DNA of 64,000 nt from Rheinheimera pacifica (GTDB lineage Bacteria; Pseudomonadota; Gammaproteobacteria; Enterobacterales; Alteromonadaceae). Both the position numbers and the translations under genes were made by a program. Shown piece by piece: positions 40,088 through 49,240 of this stretch. The notes beneath the pieces were generated by a model. That model did no database searches. It was given only the letters and a program-made list of their open reading frames with translations, and was not told the origin of the DNA. How positions within the stretch are numbered: position 1 is the first letter of the stretch; each line of letters starts with the position of its first letter. The stretch lies in NCBI RefSeq assembly GCF_900108485.1, contig NZ_FNXF01000011.1, positions 62,001-126,000 of the forward strand, given 5' to 3'.

Positions 40088-40247
40088 CGTCAGGCTCTGT
40101 TATCTCAGCCTCTGCGTCGACCAGACGAGTTTCATGATCGCACTTTGAAAACAGCACACTGCTGGCATCATGAAATATTGCCTGCAATGTGTTGTCATCT
40201 GTGGTTTGCTGAGATAGCCAGACAGCATAACTCAGTGCTACGTCCAT
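40080..40247 (-). CDS. Small ORF (55 aa) between the Tat protein and the HprK-like kinase
   Basis: Found by reading the 165-bp gap. ATG 40245-40247 begins MDVALSYAVWLSQQTTDDN and the frame ends TEPDVD with TGA at 40080-40082. A GGGG stretch six bases upstream may serve as ribosome site; it lies in the stop region of the Tat gene, four bases away. The stop overlaps the kinase start. It is acidic, has one Cys, and contains SSVLFSKCDHETRLVD, which faintly recalls PqqD-like recognition proteins often paired with such kinases; a leader/precursor peptide is also possible. Tight packing on both sides supports it being a real gene. Confidence 0.55.
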   Translation of the reverse strand: MDVALSYAVWLSQQTTDDNTLQAIFHDASSVLFSKCDHETRLVDAEAEITEPDVD

Positions 40248-40251
40248 CGGG

Positions 40252-40854
40252 TTACCCCATGTAACCGTCTATATAGTAAACCAACAAAGCCAATAGCTGA
40301 TCTTTTTGTGCCTTAGTAACAGCACCCTGATAGGCGTTTACTATTTCATCCGGCGTAGGAATGCTGGTGCTGATACCTTCTAACTGATAGTACAGCGCAT
40401 GCAGGAAAATTGCGGCAATATTGCGCTCCAGCGCATAACTCCCCCCCTGATTCAATGCGTCTCTCAAAGTACCACTGTAGCCATACTGAAAAATGGTATT
40501 AAACTTAGTGCTTTGGTTAATCTCTATACCGTTCCACTTTTTTTGCCAGTTATTGCCAGTTTTGAAGAAGTAGCCACCTTTACCGCCACCTACAGTTGAA
40601 CTTTTACTTTCAAAGTACAGTTTAGCACTACCATGAGAGTCATAACTCCTACTGCACTGCTCAAACTTATCGGGCTGTACTGACTGCATCTGCGATGCAT
40701 TTTCGCTTAACGAGCAGTTAAGTGTGCTGCTACCCCAGGCGGATTTACTCTTAAGTGTCAGCAACACCGGCAAGCTACCCAGACCTGCACGCATTAAAAA
40801 CTTTCTGCGACCAGACTGCGTTGCCTTCATTTCCTTGTCATTAACAGGTTCCAT
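40252..40854 (-). CDS. Tat-exported protein of unknown function
   Basis: A 200-residue protein with a twin-arginine signal: SGRRKFLMRAGLGSLPVLL followed by SAWG. The mature part starts with two Cys (STLNCSLSE, KFEQCSRSY), then a Gly-rich SSTVGGGKGGYFFKTG, an Asn/Thr-rich middle, and a helical C-terminus (AIFLHALYYQLEGI; DQLLALLVYYIDGYMG). I do not recognise a family. Several in-frame Met codons precede the signal; ATG 40854 is a compromise. It heads a tight same-strand set with the 55-aa ORF, the HprK-like kinase and the nucleotidyltransferase, so a joint function in modifying or exporting a product is likely, but unproven. Confidence 0.72.
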   Translation of the reverse strand: MEPVNDKEMKATQSGRRKFLMRAGLGSLPVLLTLKSKSAWGSSTLNCSLSENASQMQSVQPDKFEQCSRSYDSHGSAKLYFESKSSTVGGGKGGYFFKTGNNWQKKWNGIEINQSTKFNTIFQYGYSGTLRDALNQGGSYALERNIAAIFLHALYYQLEGISTSIPTPDEIVNAYQGAVTKAQKDQLLALLVYYIDGYMG

Positions 40855-41002
40855 AGCTACATTCCATAAAGCAAACTGCATAAAGTGTAATGCCAGTTAC
40901 ATGCAAGATCAAATCCAACAATATAACTTCATATCAGGTATAAGAAAATTATTAAACCCAACCTCACGGCACCATAAGTTGTAAAACAAGCTGACGATAA
41001 AA

Positions 41003-41803
41003 TCAGGCTTTACAATTAGGCAAAGCACCAGTGGCTTTGCGTTCGTTATACGTTTTCATTGCCTGCGGCATATTATCGCGCAAAGCAGTAATACGGTTTT
41101 CCGGCAAGGGGTGGGTAGACAGAATTTGTGGTGTACCACCTCCACCCAGAGCCGCCATATTTTGCCATAAGTTAACCGCTTGACGCGGTTCAAAACCTGC
41201 CTTTGCCATCAAATCCAGGCCAATAATGTCGGCTTCACTCTCATGCGCCCGGCTAAATGGCAACGCAACACCAACCTGAGCCCCTAAGCCAAAAGCGGTC
41301 ATCAGTTGCTGCTGATACTGCACGTTATAAGCTTTCATGGCGGCATCACCCAGTGTCATGGCCGTTTGAATAAACTGATTGGTAGACAGGCGCTCGTTAC
41401 TGTGGCCTGCCATTACGTGTGCAATTTCATGGCCGACAACGGCTGCCAGCTGATTCTGGTTTTCCGCTACTTTTAACAGCCCGGTATAAACGCCGATCTT
41501 ACCGCCTGGTAACGCAAACGCATTTACCTGATCAGAGTCGAACACCACTATTTCCCAGGTGTTGCCCATAAACTCCTGCGGCGTAACCTTAAGCAAAGCG
41601 CCTGCAACGCATTGTACATACTCATTAGTACGCCGATCTTTGGAAATAGGCGTTTCAGCTTTCATGGTTTCAAAGGTTTGTGCGCCCATCTTATCCAGTT
41701 CGGCTGTATTAAACAGCATTACCTGACGACGGCCGGTTGGCGATTGTGCACAGGCCACAATCAGTAAAGAACAGGTGGTAAGCAATAGTAACTTTTTCAA
41801 CAT
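41003..41803 (-). CDS. M48-family metalloprotease lipoprotein (LoiP/YcaL-like)
   Basis: A 266-residue lipoprotein: MLKKLLLLTTCSLLIVAC with the lipidated Cys after IVA. The zinc site is VVGHEIAHVMAGH (HExxH) and the third ligand Glu lies in HESEADIIGLDLMAKAGF, the standard M48 layout. Escherichia relatives LoiP and YcaL act in outer-membrane protein quality control. ATG 41803 is chosen because AAGGAT lies at normal distance; ATG 41809 is too close to it. It stands just downstream of dnaKJ, behind a terminator. Confidence 0.93.
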   Translation of the reverse strand: MLKKLLLLTTCSLLIVACAQSPTGRRQVMLFNTAELDKMGAQTFETMKAETPISKDRRTNEYVQCVAGALLKVTPQEFMGNTWEIVVFDSDQVNAFALPGGKIGVYTGLLKVAENQNQLAAVVGHEIAHVMAGHSNERLSTNQFIQTAMTLGDAAMKAYNVQYQQQLMTAFGLGAQVGVALPFSRAHESEADIIGLDLMAKAGFEPRQAVNLWQNMAALGGGGTPQILSTHPLPENRITALRDNMPQAMKTYNERKATGALPNCKA

Positions 41804-41875
41804 GAGCATATCCTTATTTGACACTTTTACCGCAGCTGGCGCTGCAATATCCTGTTATTGTATCTGCTGGGCAAT

Positions 41876-41900
41876 AAAAAACCACCCGCAGGTGGTTTTT
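41876..41900 (-). terminator. Terminator after dnaJ
   Basis: AAAAACCACC and GGTGGTTTTT pair around CGCA, 10 bp after the dnaJ stop, with T-tracts in both directions. Confidence 0.9.
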
Positions 41901-41909
41901 CATTACAGC

Positions 41910-43040
41910 TTAACTGGTTAAATCATCAAAGAACTTCTTCACACCATCAAAGAAGCCTTTCGATTTAGGCCGGTGCTTGGCCTCACCATCACCCGCCATG
42001 CTGTCATCCAGCTGACGCAGTAAGTCTTTTTGTTTCTCGCTTAAGTTCACCGGTGTTTCGATCACCACTTTACATACCAGATCACCAACACCACCACCAC
42101 GCACCGACTGCACACCTTTACCACGCAGGCGGAACATTTTTTCGGTTTGCGTTTCTGCCGGAATTTTCAGCTTAACGCGGCCATCCAGTGTCGGTACATC
42201 AATTTCACCACCCAGCGCAGCAATAGTGAAACTCAGTGGTACATCGCAGTACAGGTTATTACCATCGCGAACAAAAATCGGGTGCTCTTTTACATGCACC
42301 TGCACATAGAGATCACCTGCCGGTGCGCCGTGCATACCCGCTTCACCTTCGCCGGTTAAGCGAATGCGATCACCGGTATCAACGCCTGCCGGAATTTTCA
42401 CCGACAGCGTTTTGGTTTTCTCTACGCGGCCTTCGCCATGACATTTACTGCACGGATCCGGAATAATCTTGCCGCGGCCATTACACGTCGGGCAGGTTTG
42501 CTGTACGGCAAAAAAGCCCTGGCGCATAGTAACCTGGCCGGCACCATGACAGGTTGGACAGCTTTTAGCAGAAGTGCCTTTTTTTGCACCCGAGCCATCG
42601 CAGATGTCGCAGCTCACCATCGTCGGCACTTTAATGTCGACCGATTTGCCACGTACCGCCTCTTCCAGGCTTAGCTCCAGATTGTAACGTAAATCGGAAC
42701 CACGCTGCGCCCGTGACTGACCACGACGGCCACCGCCACCGAAAATGTCACCGAAAACATCACCAAAAATGTCGCCAAAATCAGCATTGCCTGCACCAGC
42801 GCCGCCGCGGTTTTGATCTACCCCGGCATGGCCATAACGGTCATAGGCTGCGCGTTTTTGCTCATCCGACAACACCTCATAGGCTTCCTGGACTTCTTTA
42901 AACTTCTCTTCCATGGCTTTGTCACCCTGAGTTCTGTCCGGGTGAAATTTCATGGCGAGGCGTTTATAAGCCTTTTTGATGTCTTTATCGTCGGCGCCTT
43001 TAGCGACACCTAGTACTTCATAATAGTCACGCTTCGACAT
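41910..43040 (-). CDS. dnaJ: Chaperone DnaJ (Hsp40)
   Basis: The co-chaperone that delivers substrates to DnaK and stimulates its ATPase. The 376-residue type I protein has a J domain with the HPD motif (KFHPDRTQG), a Gly/Phe-rich linker ([19 protein letters not shown]), four CxxCxGxG zinc-finger repeats ([32 protein letters not shown]) and the C-terminal beta domains. It lies 63 bp after dnaK and should share the dnaK heat-shock promoter. Confidence 0.98.
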   Translation of the reverse strand: MSKRDYYEVLGVAKGADDKDIKKAYKRLAMKFHPDRTQGDKAMEEKFKEVQEAYEVLSDEQKRAAYDRYGHAGVDQNRGGAGAGNADFGDIFGDVFGDIFGGGGRRGQSRAQRGSDLRYNLELSLEEAVRGKSVDIKVPTMVSCDICDGSGAKKGTSAKSCPTCHGAGQVTMRQGFFAVQQTCPTCNGRGKIIPDPCSKCHGEGRVEKTKTLSVKIPAGVDTGDRIRLTGEGEAGMHGAPAGDLYVQVHVKEHPIFVRDGNNLYCDVPLSFTIAALGGEIDVPTLDGRVKLKIPAETQTEKMFRLRGKGVQSVRGGGVGDLVCKVVIETPVNLSEKQKDLLRQLDDSMAGDGEAKHRPKSKGFFDGVKKFFDDLTS

Positions 43041-43103
43041 AGCTTAGTGCTAACTTCTCATGTTAAAGGGGCTGCAGTTTACTACAGCCCGGTTAAACCT
43101 TAA

Positions 43104-45014
43104 TTATTTTTTGTCGTCTTTAACTTCTTCAAACTCAGCATCAACCACGTCGTCGTTGCCGCCAGCCTGCTGGCCTGCGTCGCTGCCGCCTTGCTGTGCT
43201 TTGGCCTGAGCCGCTTCCATCAGCTTTTGTGATGCCTGAATAAGTGCCTGAGACTTCTCATCAATTGCCGCTTTGTCGCTGCCTTTTAATACAGCTTCCA
43301 GCTCTTTGATTGCTGTTTCAATGGCTTCTTTATCATTTGCTGCCAGTGCTGTACCAACTTCTTCCAGTTGTTTGCGGGTGGCGTGAACCATCGCATCGGC
43401 CTGGTTACGGGTTTGCACCAGCTCTTCAAACTTTTTATCGTCTTCAGCATGGGCTTCAGCATCGCGCACCATGGCCTGAATTTCTTCATCAGTTAAACCA
43501 GAGTTAGCCTTAATGGTGATCTTCTGCTCTTTACCGGTATCTTTATCTTTAGCAGACACATGCAAAATACCATCAGCATCCAGATCGAACACTACTTCAA
43601 TTTGTGGCTCGCCACGACGACCGCCACGAATGCCTTCTAAGTTAAACTGACCCAGTGACTTGTTGTCAGAAGCGCGCTTACGCTCGCCCTGCAGCACGTG
43701 AATCGTTACTGCAGACTGGTTGTCTTCTGCCGTTGAGAACACCTGCGATTTCTTAGTTGGGATCGTGGTATTTTTCTCAATCAAGGCGGTCATTACGCTG
43801 CCCATGGTTTCAATACCCAGTGACAGTGGCGTAACGTCAAGCAGCAATACGTCTTTAACATCACCAGACAATACCGCACCCTGAATAGCCGCACCTACTG
43901 CTACTGCTTCGTCCGGGTTTACGTCTTTACGTGGTTCTTTGCCAAAGAAAGCTGTTACCGCTTCCTGTACTTTTGGCATCCGCGTTTGACCGCCAACCAG
44001 GATGATGTCGTTAATTTCACCGACACTTAAATCGGCATCTTTCAGTGCTTGCTTCAGCGGCTCAATAGTGCGCTGAATTAAGTCTTCTACTAAAGATTCC
44101 AGCTTGGCACGGGTTACTTTGATGTTCAGGTGTTTCGGGCCTGAGGCATCAGCAGTAATGTACGGCAGGTTCACTTCAGTTTGTGACGCTGACGACAGCT
44201 CAATCTTGGCTTTTTCAGCAGACTCCTTTAAGCGCTGCATCGCCAATGGGTCGTTACGCAGGTCAATGCCCTGCTCTTTTTTGAACTCTTCAACTAAGTA
44301 GTTGATTAAACGGTTATCGAAGTCTTCACCACCTAAGTGGGTATCACCATTAGTGGCCAGTACTTCAAAGGTTTGCTCGCCGTCTACATCGTCAATTTCA
44401 ATGATAGAAATATCGAAAGTACCACCACCTAAGTCATATACCGCAACCTTGGTGTCGCCTTTCTTTTTATCCATACCATAAGCCAGCGCTGCTGCGGTTG
44501 GCTCGTTGATAATACGTTTTACATCTAAGCCTGCGATGCGGCCGGCATCTTTGGTTGCCTGACGCTGGGCATCGTTAAAGTACGCCGGTACCGTAATTAC
44601 GGCAGCCGTTACCGCTTCACCTAAGAAATCCTCAGCGGTTTTCTTCATTTTTTTCAGCACTTCAGCTGAAATCTGCGGTGCGGCTAATTTTTTGCCTTTA
44701 ACTTCAACCCAGGCATCGCCATTATCTGCCTTGACGATAGCGTAAGGCATAATTTTGATGTCGCGTTGTACTTCTTCGTCTTCAAAACGACGGCCAATTA
44801 AACGCTTAATCGCAAATAAGGTGTTTTTCGGGTTGGTAACTGCCTGGCGTTTCGCCGGCTGGCCAACTAATACTTCGCCATCTTCAGCGTAAGCAATAAT
44901 AGAGGGCGTGGTACGGGTACCTTCAGCGTTTTCTAATACGCGTGGTTTGTCGCCATCTAAAACCGCAACACATGAGTTGGTTGTACCTAAGTCAATACCG
45001 ATAATTCTGCCCAT
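43104..45014 (-). CDS. dnaK: Chaperone DnaK (Hsp70)
   Basis: The 636-residue Hsp70. It begins [23 protein letters not shown] 45014 is used because the in-frame extension upstream crosses the promoter. The nucleotide-binding domain shows [14 protein letters not shown] and [13 protein letters not shown]; the linker [12 protein letters not shown] leads to the substrate-binding domain, then the helical lid and a C-terminal tail ending in the acidic [14 protein letters not shown] motif that interacts with clients and cochaperones. Confidence 0.99.
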   Translation of the reverse strand: MGRIIGIDLGTTNSCVAVLDGDKPRVLENAEGTRTTPSIIAYAEDGEVLVGQPAKRQAVTNPKNTLFAIKRLIGRRFEDEEVQRDIKIMPYAIVKADNGDAWVEVKGKKLAAPQISAEVLKKMKKTAEDFLGEAVTAAVITVPAYFNDAQRQATKDAGRIAGLDVKRIINEPTAAALAYGMDKKKGDTKVAVYDLGGGTFDISIIEIDDVDGEQTFEVLATNGDTHLGGEDFDNRLINYLVEEFKKEQGIDLRNDPLAMQRLKESAEKAKIELSSASQTEVNLPYITADASGPKHLNIKVTRAKLESLVEDLIQRTIEPLKQALKDADLSVGEINDIILVGGQTRMPKVQEAVTAFFGKEPRKDVNPDEAVAVGAAIQGAVLSGDVKDVLLLDVTPLSLGIETMGSVMTALIEKNTTIPTKKSQVFSTAEDNQSAVTIHVLQGERKRASDNKSLGQFNLEGIRGGRRGEPQIEVVFDLDADGILHVSAKDKDTGKEQKITIKANSGLTDEEIQAMVRDAEAHAEDDKKFEELVQTRNQADAMVHATRKQLEEVGTALAANDKEAIETAIKELEAVLKGSDKAAIDEKSQALIQASQKLMEAAQAKAQQGGSDAGQQAGGNDDVVDAEFEEVKDDKK

Positions 45015-45064
45015 AACTACACTCCACTTAATATTCTGAACAAGCACAAATTGCGTTGAGCGAT

Positions 45065-45093
45065 TAATGGGGATTAGCCCTGATCCATTCAAG
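45065..45093 (-). promoter_or_regulatory. Sigma-32 (heat-shock) promoter of dnaK
   Basis: On the - strand, -35 CTTGAAT (45087-45093), a 14-bp spacer, and -10 CCCCATTA (45065-45072). It fits the consensus CTTGAAA-N13/14-CCCCATNT almost fully and lies about 50 bp upstream of the dnaK start. Confidence 0.92.
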
Positions 45094-45174
45094 GTTATTA
45101 GATTAAAAATTTTGCCATCTGCGCAGTTAATCCGCTTTTAGCGCCGGTTTAACGCTGTTATCTGCCGATAACGG

Positions 45175-45204
45175 TTAACTTATCCGGCTTTACCTGCCTA
45201 TAAT
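45175..45204 (+). promoter_or_regulatory. Probable luxS promoter
   Basis: A consensus -10 TATAAT (45199-45204) with a weak -35 TTAACT (45175-45180) at 18-bp spacing, 37 bp before the luxS start. Divergent from the dnaK promoter. Confidence 0.65.
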
Positions 45205-45241
45205 AGCCACCATCAGTAGCTTTTATTTAAAGGGTTTTGTT

Positions 45242-45751
45242 ATGCCACTACTCGACAGTTTCACCGTAGACCATACCATTATGAAAGCCCCCGCCGTGCG
45301 CGTGGCAAAAAAAATGAATACACCAAAGGGTGATGCCATTACGGTATTTGATTTGCGTTTTTGCGTACCAAATGAAGAAATTTTGTCAGAAAAAGGTATT
45401 CATACGCTGGAGCATTTATTTGCCGGTTTTATGCGTGATCATTTAAATGGCAATGATGTGGAAATTATCGACATTTCGCCGATGGGTTGCCGCACCGGCT
45501 TTTATATGAGCTTAATTGGCACGCCGGACGAGCAGCGTGTAGCCAAAGCCTGGCAAGCGGCAATGGACGATGTGTTGGAGGTTGCCAGCCAGAGCGATAT
45601 CCCGGAGTTGAATATTTACCAGTGCGGTACCGCGCAAATGCACTCGCTGGATGAAGCCAAGCAAATTGCCAAAAATATTCTTGCCCGTGGTGTCGGTGTT
45701 AACCGTAATGACGAGCTGGCATTACCGGCAGAGATTTTAAATAAGCTGTAA
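45242..45751 (+). CDS. luxS: S-ribosylhomocysteine lyase (autoinducer-2 synthase)
   Basis: LuxS cleaves S-ribosylhomocysteine into homocysteine and DPD, the precursor of autoinducer 2, completing the activated-methyl cycle. The 169-residue protein has the metal motif [14 protein letters not shown], the catalytic Cys in [12 protein letters not shown], and the third metal His in [15 protein letters not shown]. Length equals the family norm. It stands alone, divergent from dnaK, and is followed by one copy of the structured intergenic repeat. Confidence 0.98.
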   Translation: MPLLDSFTVDHTIMKAPAVRVAKKMNTPKGDAITVFDLRFCVPNEEILSEKGIHTLEHLFAGFMRDHLNGNDVEIIDISPMGCRTGFYMSLIGTPDEQRVAKAWQAAMDDVLEVASQSDIPELNIYQCGTAQMHSLDEAKQIAKNILARGVGVNRNDELALPAEILNKL

Positions 45752-45798
45752 TACTTAGCGGCGTCAGTTCAGGATATGGGTGTTGGCTTCAATTGCCA

Positions 45799-45907
45799 AC
45801 AACACGAAAAGACGCGGCGAGACAACTGACAACTAAGAAAAGCGTCTGTGGCAGGGATGCCACAGAGGAGCCTACAGGGAGGTATCTACGGCGTCTTTTC
45901 GTGTTGT
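45799..45907. repeat. Structured intergenic repeat, copy A (after luxS)
   Basis: A 17-bp perfect outer inverted repeat (45799-45815 / 45891-45907) encloses a perfect nested hairpin CTGTGGCA-GGGA-TGCCACAG (45846-45865) and the family core at 45868-45893, here read on the - strand (CGCCGTAGATACCTCC, then CTGTAGGCTC). It lies 48 bp after the luxS stop and 52 bp before the stop of the convergent dehydrogenase gene. Confidence 0.85.
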
Positions 45908-45958
45908 CAGTTGTCGACCCGAAGCTCGATCCCGATGACTCACTTCAGTTAAAACCCG

Positions 45959-48709
45959 CTAAGAGCATTTATCCAGCAAATACACCAGATGCTGATACTC
46001 AATACCACTATGCCGTGATAAGCCTATCTCACAAGTCCGGCTGCTTGACACCCCTTGCGAGCACTCACTGACCTGCTGTTTTAAGCCAGACAACGCCGAA
46101 GCATTTAACTGTGGCAAGACAAAGCCTTTATCGCCGGCAAAGCCACAGCAACTGATGCCTTCGGGGATCACGACAGTATTACTGCAAGCCTTAAGCAGCT
46201 GTTTTAGTTTATCTGCCTGGCCCAGCTGGCTGGCGCTGCAGGTAATATGCAGTGCCACCGGCTCATTAAGCGGCGTAATATTCAGCTTAGGCAGCACCTT
46301 ATCATGCAAAAAATCGACACTGTCGAAAATACTGAGCCTGTCATCCAGCTTACCTTGCAGGGTTAAGCTGCACGGGCTGGTATCGGATAAAATAGGGATT
46401 TCACCATTATTACTTACGTCGAGTAGCCACTGCTCCAGCTCACGCTGTTTTTGCGTGGCAACAGCAAACTGGCCCTTCGATTGAAACGGCATGCCGCAGC
46501 ACTGGCTGCCAAGCCCCTCAGGCATTATCAGCTGATAACCGGCTTTAGCCAGTAAGTGGGCGCTTACCTGCTGCAAACTACGTTTATCTTTGCTATTAGC
46601 CTGGGGCGCCATAACCCGGCCAGAGCAGCTGGCTAAATAAATAACGGGTTTCAGCTGGGTATCTGCATGGGCCATTGGCAGCACATTGTTATAGTTCGCA
46701 GTTGGCATCGCGCTATGCCACAACGCACGTAGCGGCAGCAATTTAGCCAGCGTACTGCCTATTCCCAGGCCAGCACGGGCCATAGCCGATACCGCCGTAA
46801 AATGCCGGGCCATAAAAGCCGCCAGCCCCTGCCAGGGCCGATTATGTTCCGCCCGTAATTGCCGGGTAAGGTCACCGGTATTAATACCCACCGGGCAGGC
46901 GGTACTGCACATACCACAAGCGGCACAGGTGTCGTTACCGGCATACTGATAAGCTTTGCTAAGTTCAGCTAACCGCTCTGGCTCATCACCACTGCGTTGT
47001 AAACGCGAAATTTCGCGCTGCGTAACGATACGCTGGCGTGGCGTTAACGTTAATTTGCGTGACGGGCACACCGGCTCACAAAAGCCGCATTCAATACATT
47101 TATCTACCAGCGGGTTAGTGGCAGGTAAGGGTTTAAGGTTTTGCAAATGCAACTGGCTGTTGTAACTTAGCACTACGTCCGGGTTTAAAATATGCTGCGG
47201 ATCCAGCAACTTTTTAATACGCCACATCAGTGTATAAGCCTCTGTGCCCCACTCCAACTCAACAAAAGGTGCCATATTACGGCCGGTGCCATGTTCAGCT
47301 TTAAGTGAGCCACCAAACTCTACCGCTACCAGTTGCGCCACTTCCTGCATAAACGCATCGTAACGTGCAACCTGGGTGGCATCATCAAAGCCCTGAGTAA
47401 AAACAAAATGCAGGTTGCCTTCTAAGGCGTGGCCAAAAATAATCGCTTCATGGTAGTAGTACTTATCAAACAACTGCTGTAGCCGTGATACCCCTTCAGC
47501 CAGTTGCTCAACCGGAAAAGTAACATCTTCAATAATCACCGTAGTGCCGGTTTTGCGCACGGCGCCAACCGCCGGGAAAGTGCCTTTGCGTATGGCCCAT
47601 AGCTGGTTGTATACGGCTGCGTCAGTACTAAAATCGACCTGCTGCTCCAGCGCAAAAGCAGCTAAAGCACTGCGTACCTGTGTCAGTTGCTGCTGCAATA
47701 GGGTGCCGTTTATCGCCGTACTTTCTATCAGCAAAGCACAGGCATTATCAGACAACCCCTTTACCCATGCTGGCATGCCCGGCTTATGTTCTACCGAGCG
47801 CAGGCTGCGCCGATCCAGTAGCTCTACAGCCGATACCGGCTGCTGCTTTAATACCGTTACCGCGCGACAACAGCTTTCCACTGACGGAAACACCAGCAAC
47901 GCGCTGGCCCGGTGCGGATAATCCGGCACGGTGTTGTACGTTACAGCACTGATAAAACCCAGACAGCCTTCAGAGCCAACCATTAAATGGGTCAGGATAT
48001 CGATAGGATCGGTAAATTCGGTTAACGCATTTAGCGAAAAACCGGTGGTATTTTTTAAGCGGTATTTATGGCGGATTTTAGCGCTAAGTTCAGGGTTGTC
48101 ACGGGTTTGTTTGCCCAGCAAAGCCAGCTCGGCTAAAAGTTTGGCATGTGTCTGGCGAAACGCCGCTACGCTTTGCGCATCTTCAGTATCCAGTACAGTG
48201 CCGTCAAACAACACCAATCGCATCGCTGCCAGGGTATTAAAACTGTTATGCGCGGTACCGCAGCACATACCGCTGGCATTATTGGCTACGATACCGCCAA
48301 TTTTGCAGCTGTTAATTGACGCCGGATCAGGGCCGATTTTGCGCTGAAACTTTGTCAGTACACTGTTAGCCGCAGCGCCGATAACACCGGGCTGCAGCCG
48401 TATTTGCTCGCCCAGGCCGCGCACTTCACGCTGCTGCCAGTTTTCGCCCAGCACCAGCAGCACAGAATCGGTTACCGCCTGGCCGGATAAACTGGTACCG
48501 GCAGCACGGAATGTCAGCGCAACCTTAAAGTCGTTTGCCAATTTTAACAGCGCCACCACTTCAGCTTCGCTTTCAATGCGCAGCACTAATTTAGGCAGCA
48601 TACGGTAAAAGCTGGCGTCAGTGCCAAAGGCAAGCGTAGCGATAGGGTCGTCAAAATAACGCTCAGCCGGAATAAGCTGTTTAACGGCCTGAACAAACTG
48701 CGGTTGCAT
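45959..48709 (-). CDS. FAD-binding and Fe-S-binding oxidoreductase, D-lactate dehydrogenase-like
   Basis: A 916-residue fusion. The N-terminal FAD_binding_4 domain (about 35-250; LTFRAAGTSLSGQAVTD) and FAD-oxidase C domain (to about 510) have the D-lactate/2-hydroxyacid dehydrogenase pattern (GHALEGNLHFVF, KAEHGTGRNMAPFVE). Then come two 4Fe-4S motifs (CIECGFCEPVCPSRK; CAACGMCSTACPVG) and C-terminal Cys-rich CCG-type motifs (GSQCCGMPFQSKG; GISCCGFAGDKG), as in heterodisulfide-reductase/GlpC-like proteins. The likely reaction is oxidation of D-lactate or another D-2-hydroxyacid with electrons passed to the respiratory chain. The shorter YdiJ-type and Dld-II families are alternatives for naming. 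Confidence 0.88.
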   Translation of the reverse strand: MQPQFVQAVKQLIPAERYFDDPIATLAFGTDASFYRMLPKLVLRIESEAEVVALLKLANDFKVALTFRAAGTSLSGQAVTDSVLLVLGENWQQREVRGLGEQIRLQPGVIGAAANSVLTKFQRKIGPDPASINSCKIGGIVANNASGMCCGTAHNSFNTLAAMRLVLFDGTVLDTEDAQSVAAFRQTHAKLLAELALLGKQTRDNPELSAKIRHKYRLKNTTGFSLNALTEFTDPIDILTHLMVGSEGCLGFISAVTYNTVPDYPHRASALLVFPSVESCCRAVTVLKQQPVSAVELLDRRSLRSVEHKPGMPAWVKGLSDNACALLIESTAINGTLLQQQLTQVRSALAAFALEQQVDFSTDAAVYNQLWAIRKGTFPAVGAVRKTGTTVIIEDVTFPVEQLAEGVSRLQQLFDKYYYHEAIIFGHALEGNLHFVFTQGFDDATQVARYDAFMQEVAQLVAVEFGGSLKAEHGTGRNMAPFVELEWGTEAYTLMWRIKKLLDPQHILNPDVVLSYNSQLHLQNLKPLPATNPLVDKCIECGFCEPVCPSRKLTLTPRQRIVTQREISRLQRSGDEPERLAELSKAYQYAGNDTCAACGMCSTACPVGINTGDLTRQLRAEHNRPWQGLAAFMARHFTAVSAMARAGLGIGSTLAKLLPLRALWHSAMPTANYNNVLPMAHADTQLKPVIYLASCSGRVMAPQANSKDKRSLQQVSAHLLAKAGYQLIMPEGLGSQCCGMPFQSKGQFAVATQKQRELEQWLLDVSNNGEIPILSDTSPCSLTLQGKLDDRLSIFDSVDFLHDKVLPKLNITPLNEPVALHITCSASQLGQADKLKQLLKACSNTVVIPEGISCCGFAGDKGFVLPQLNASALSGLKQQVSECSQGVSSSRTCEIGLSRHSGIEYQHLVYLLDKCS

Positions 48710-48805
48710 GCAAACCTCTGGCGCTGAGAAACTAAACCTAGATTAACCGATAATACGGTATTCACGCGCAGCTTGCATAAATTTTTTGCTATATAAATTT
48801 ATACA

Positions 48806-48820
48806 TGAATAATTTATTCA
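48806..48820. promoter_or_regulatory. Palindrome upstream of the D-lactate-dehydrogenase-like gene
   Basis: TGAATAA-T-TTATTCA is a perfect 7-bp palindrome about 100 bp upstream of the start codon, in an AT-rich stretch that also holds candidate -10 sequences (TATAAA, TATATA). It resembles an ArgR half-site pair but has one base too many in the centre; a different regulator is possible. Confidence 0.4.
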
Positions 48821-48856
48821 CAACTAATGGAGTTTCAACCGCTATAACACGCTGTT

Positions 48857-49237
48857 TTACCTGGCAGCACCGCGCCGGCACAGTTGCAGTGCTAAGCCCC
48901 AGGGATCGCGCAGCATTGCCAGATGTGAGCCGTCGTTCAGGTGTACGTCGGTAACATGGCTGGCACCGGCGGCGATTAAGCGGGCGCTGTCGGCGACCGG
49001 ATCGTCTGATATCAGCGCCAGATGCAAAATCAGCGGGTCCATACTGGCGTAATCAGGTACCTGATCGGCCGGGTTGCAGTAAATTTCTATCATCATTATG
49101 CCGCTGTCATCGGCGAGAAAATGCGTTTGCGCCGCATCATTTAATGCGCGTTTTAAACTAAAGCCCAAATGCTGCCTGTACCAGCTGGCCATTTGCTGCG
49201 GTTGGGCGACATTAAAAGCGACATGTTCGATACGCAT
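48857..49237 (-). CDS. VOC-superfamily (glyoxalase-like) protein
   Basis: A 126-residue protein with the two beta-alpha-beta-beta-beta modules of the vicinal-oxygen-chelate fold: it starts MRIEHVAFNVAQPQQMASWY, continues IMMIEIYCNPADQVPDYA, and ends with HLAMLRDPWGLALQLC, the usual second metal-ligand block. It starts 3 bp after the stop of the pectate lyase gene, so it is the last gene of the aldehyde dehydrogenase-pectate lyase operon. The substrate is unknown; a role in handling a reactive or cyclic uronate intermediate is only a guess from context. Confidence 0.78.
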   Translation of the reverse strand: MRIEHVAFNVAQPQQMASWYRQHLGFSLKRALNDAAQTHFLADDSGIMMIEIYCNPADQVPDYASMDPLILHLALISDDPVADSARLIAAGASHVTDVHLNDGSHLAMLRDPWGLALQLCRRGAAR

Positions 49238-49240
49238 AAC

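Noticed and set aside
45793..46071. A 92-codon frame across repeat copy A
   Set aside because: It lies within the palindromic repeat and the 3' end of the dehydrogenase gene on the other strand; no ribosome site and no protein-like pattern.
48806..48820. ArgR box
   Set aside because: The TGAAT/ATTCA halves are spaced by five bases instead of four and the neighbouring gene is not part of arginine metabolism; kept only as a palindrome.
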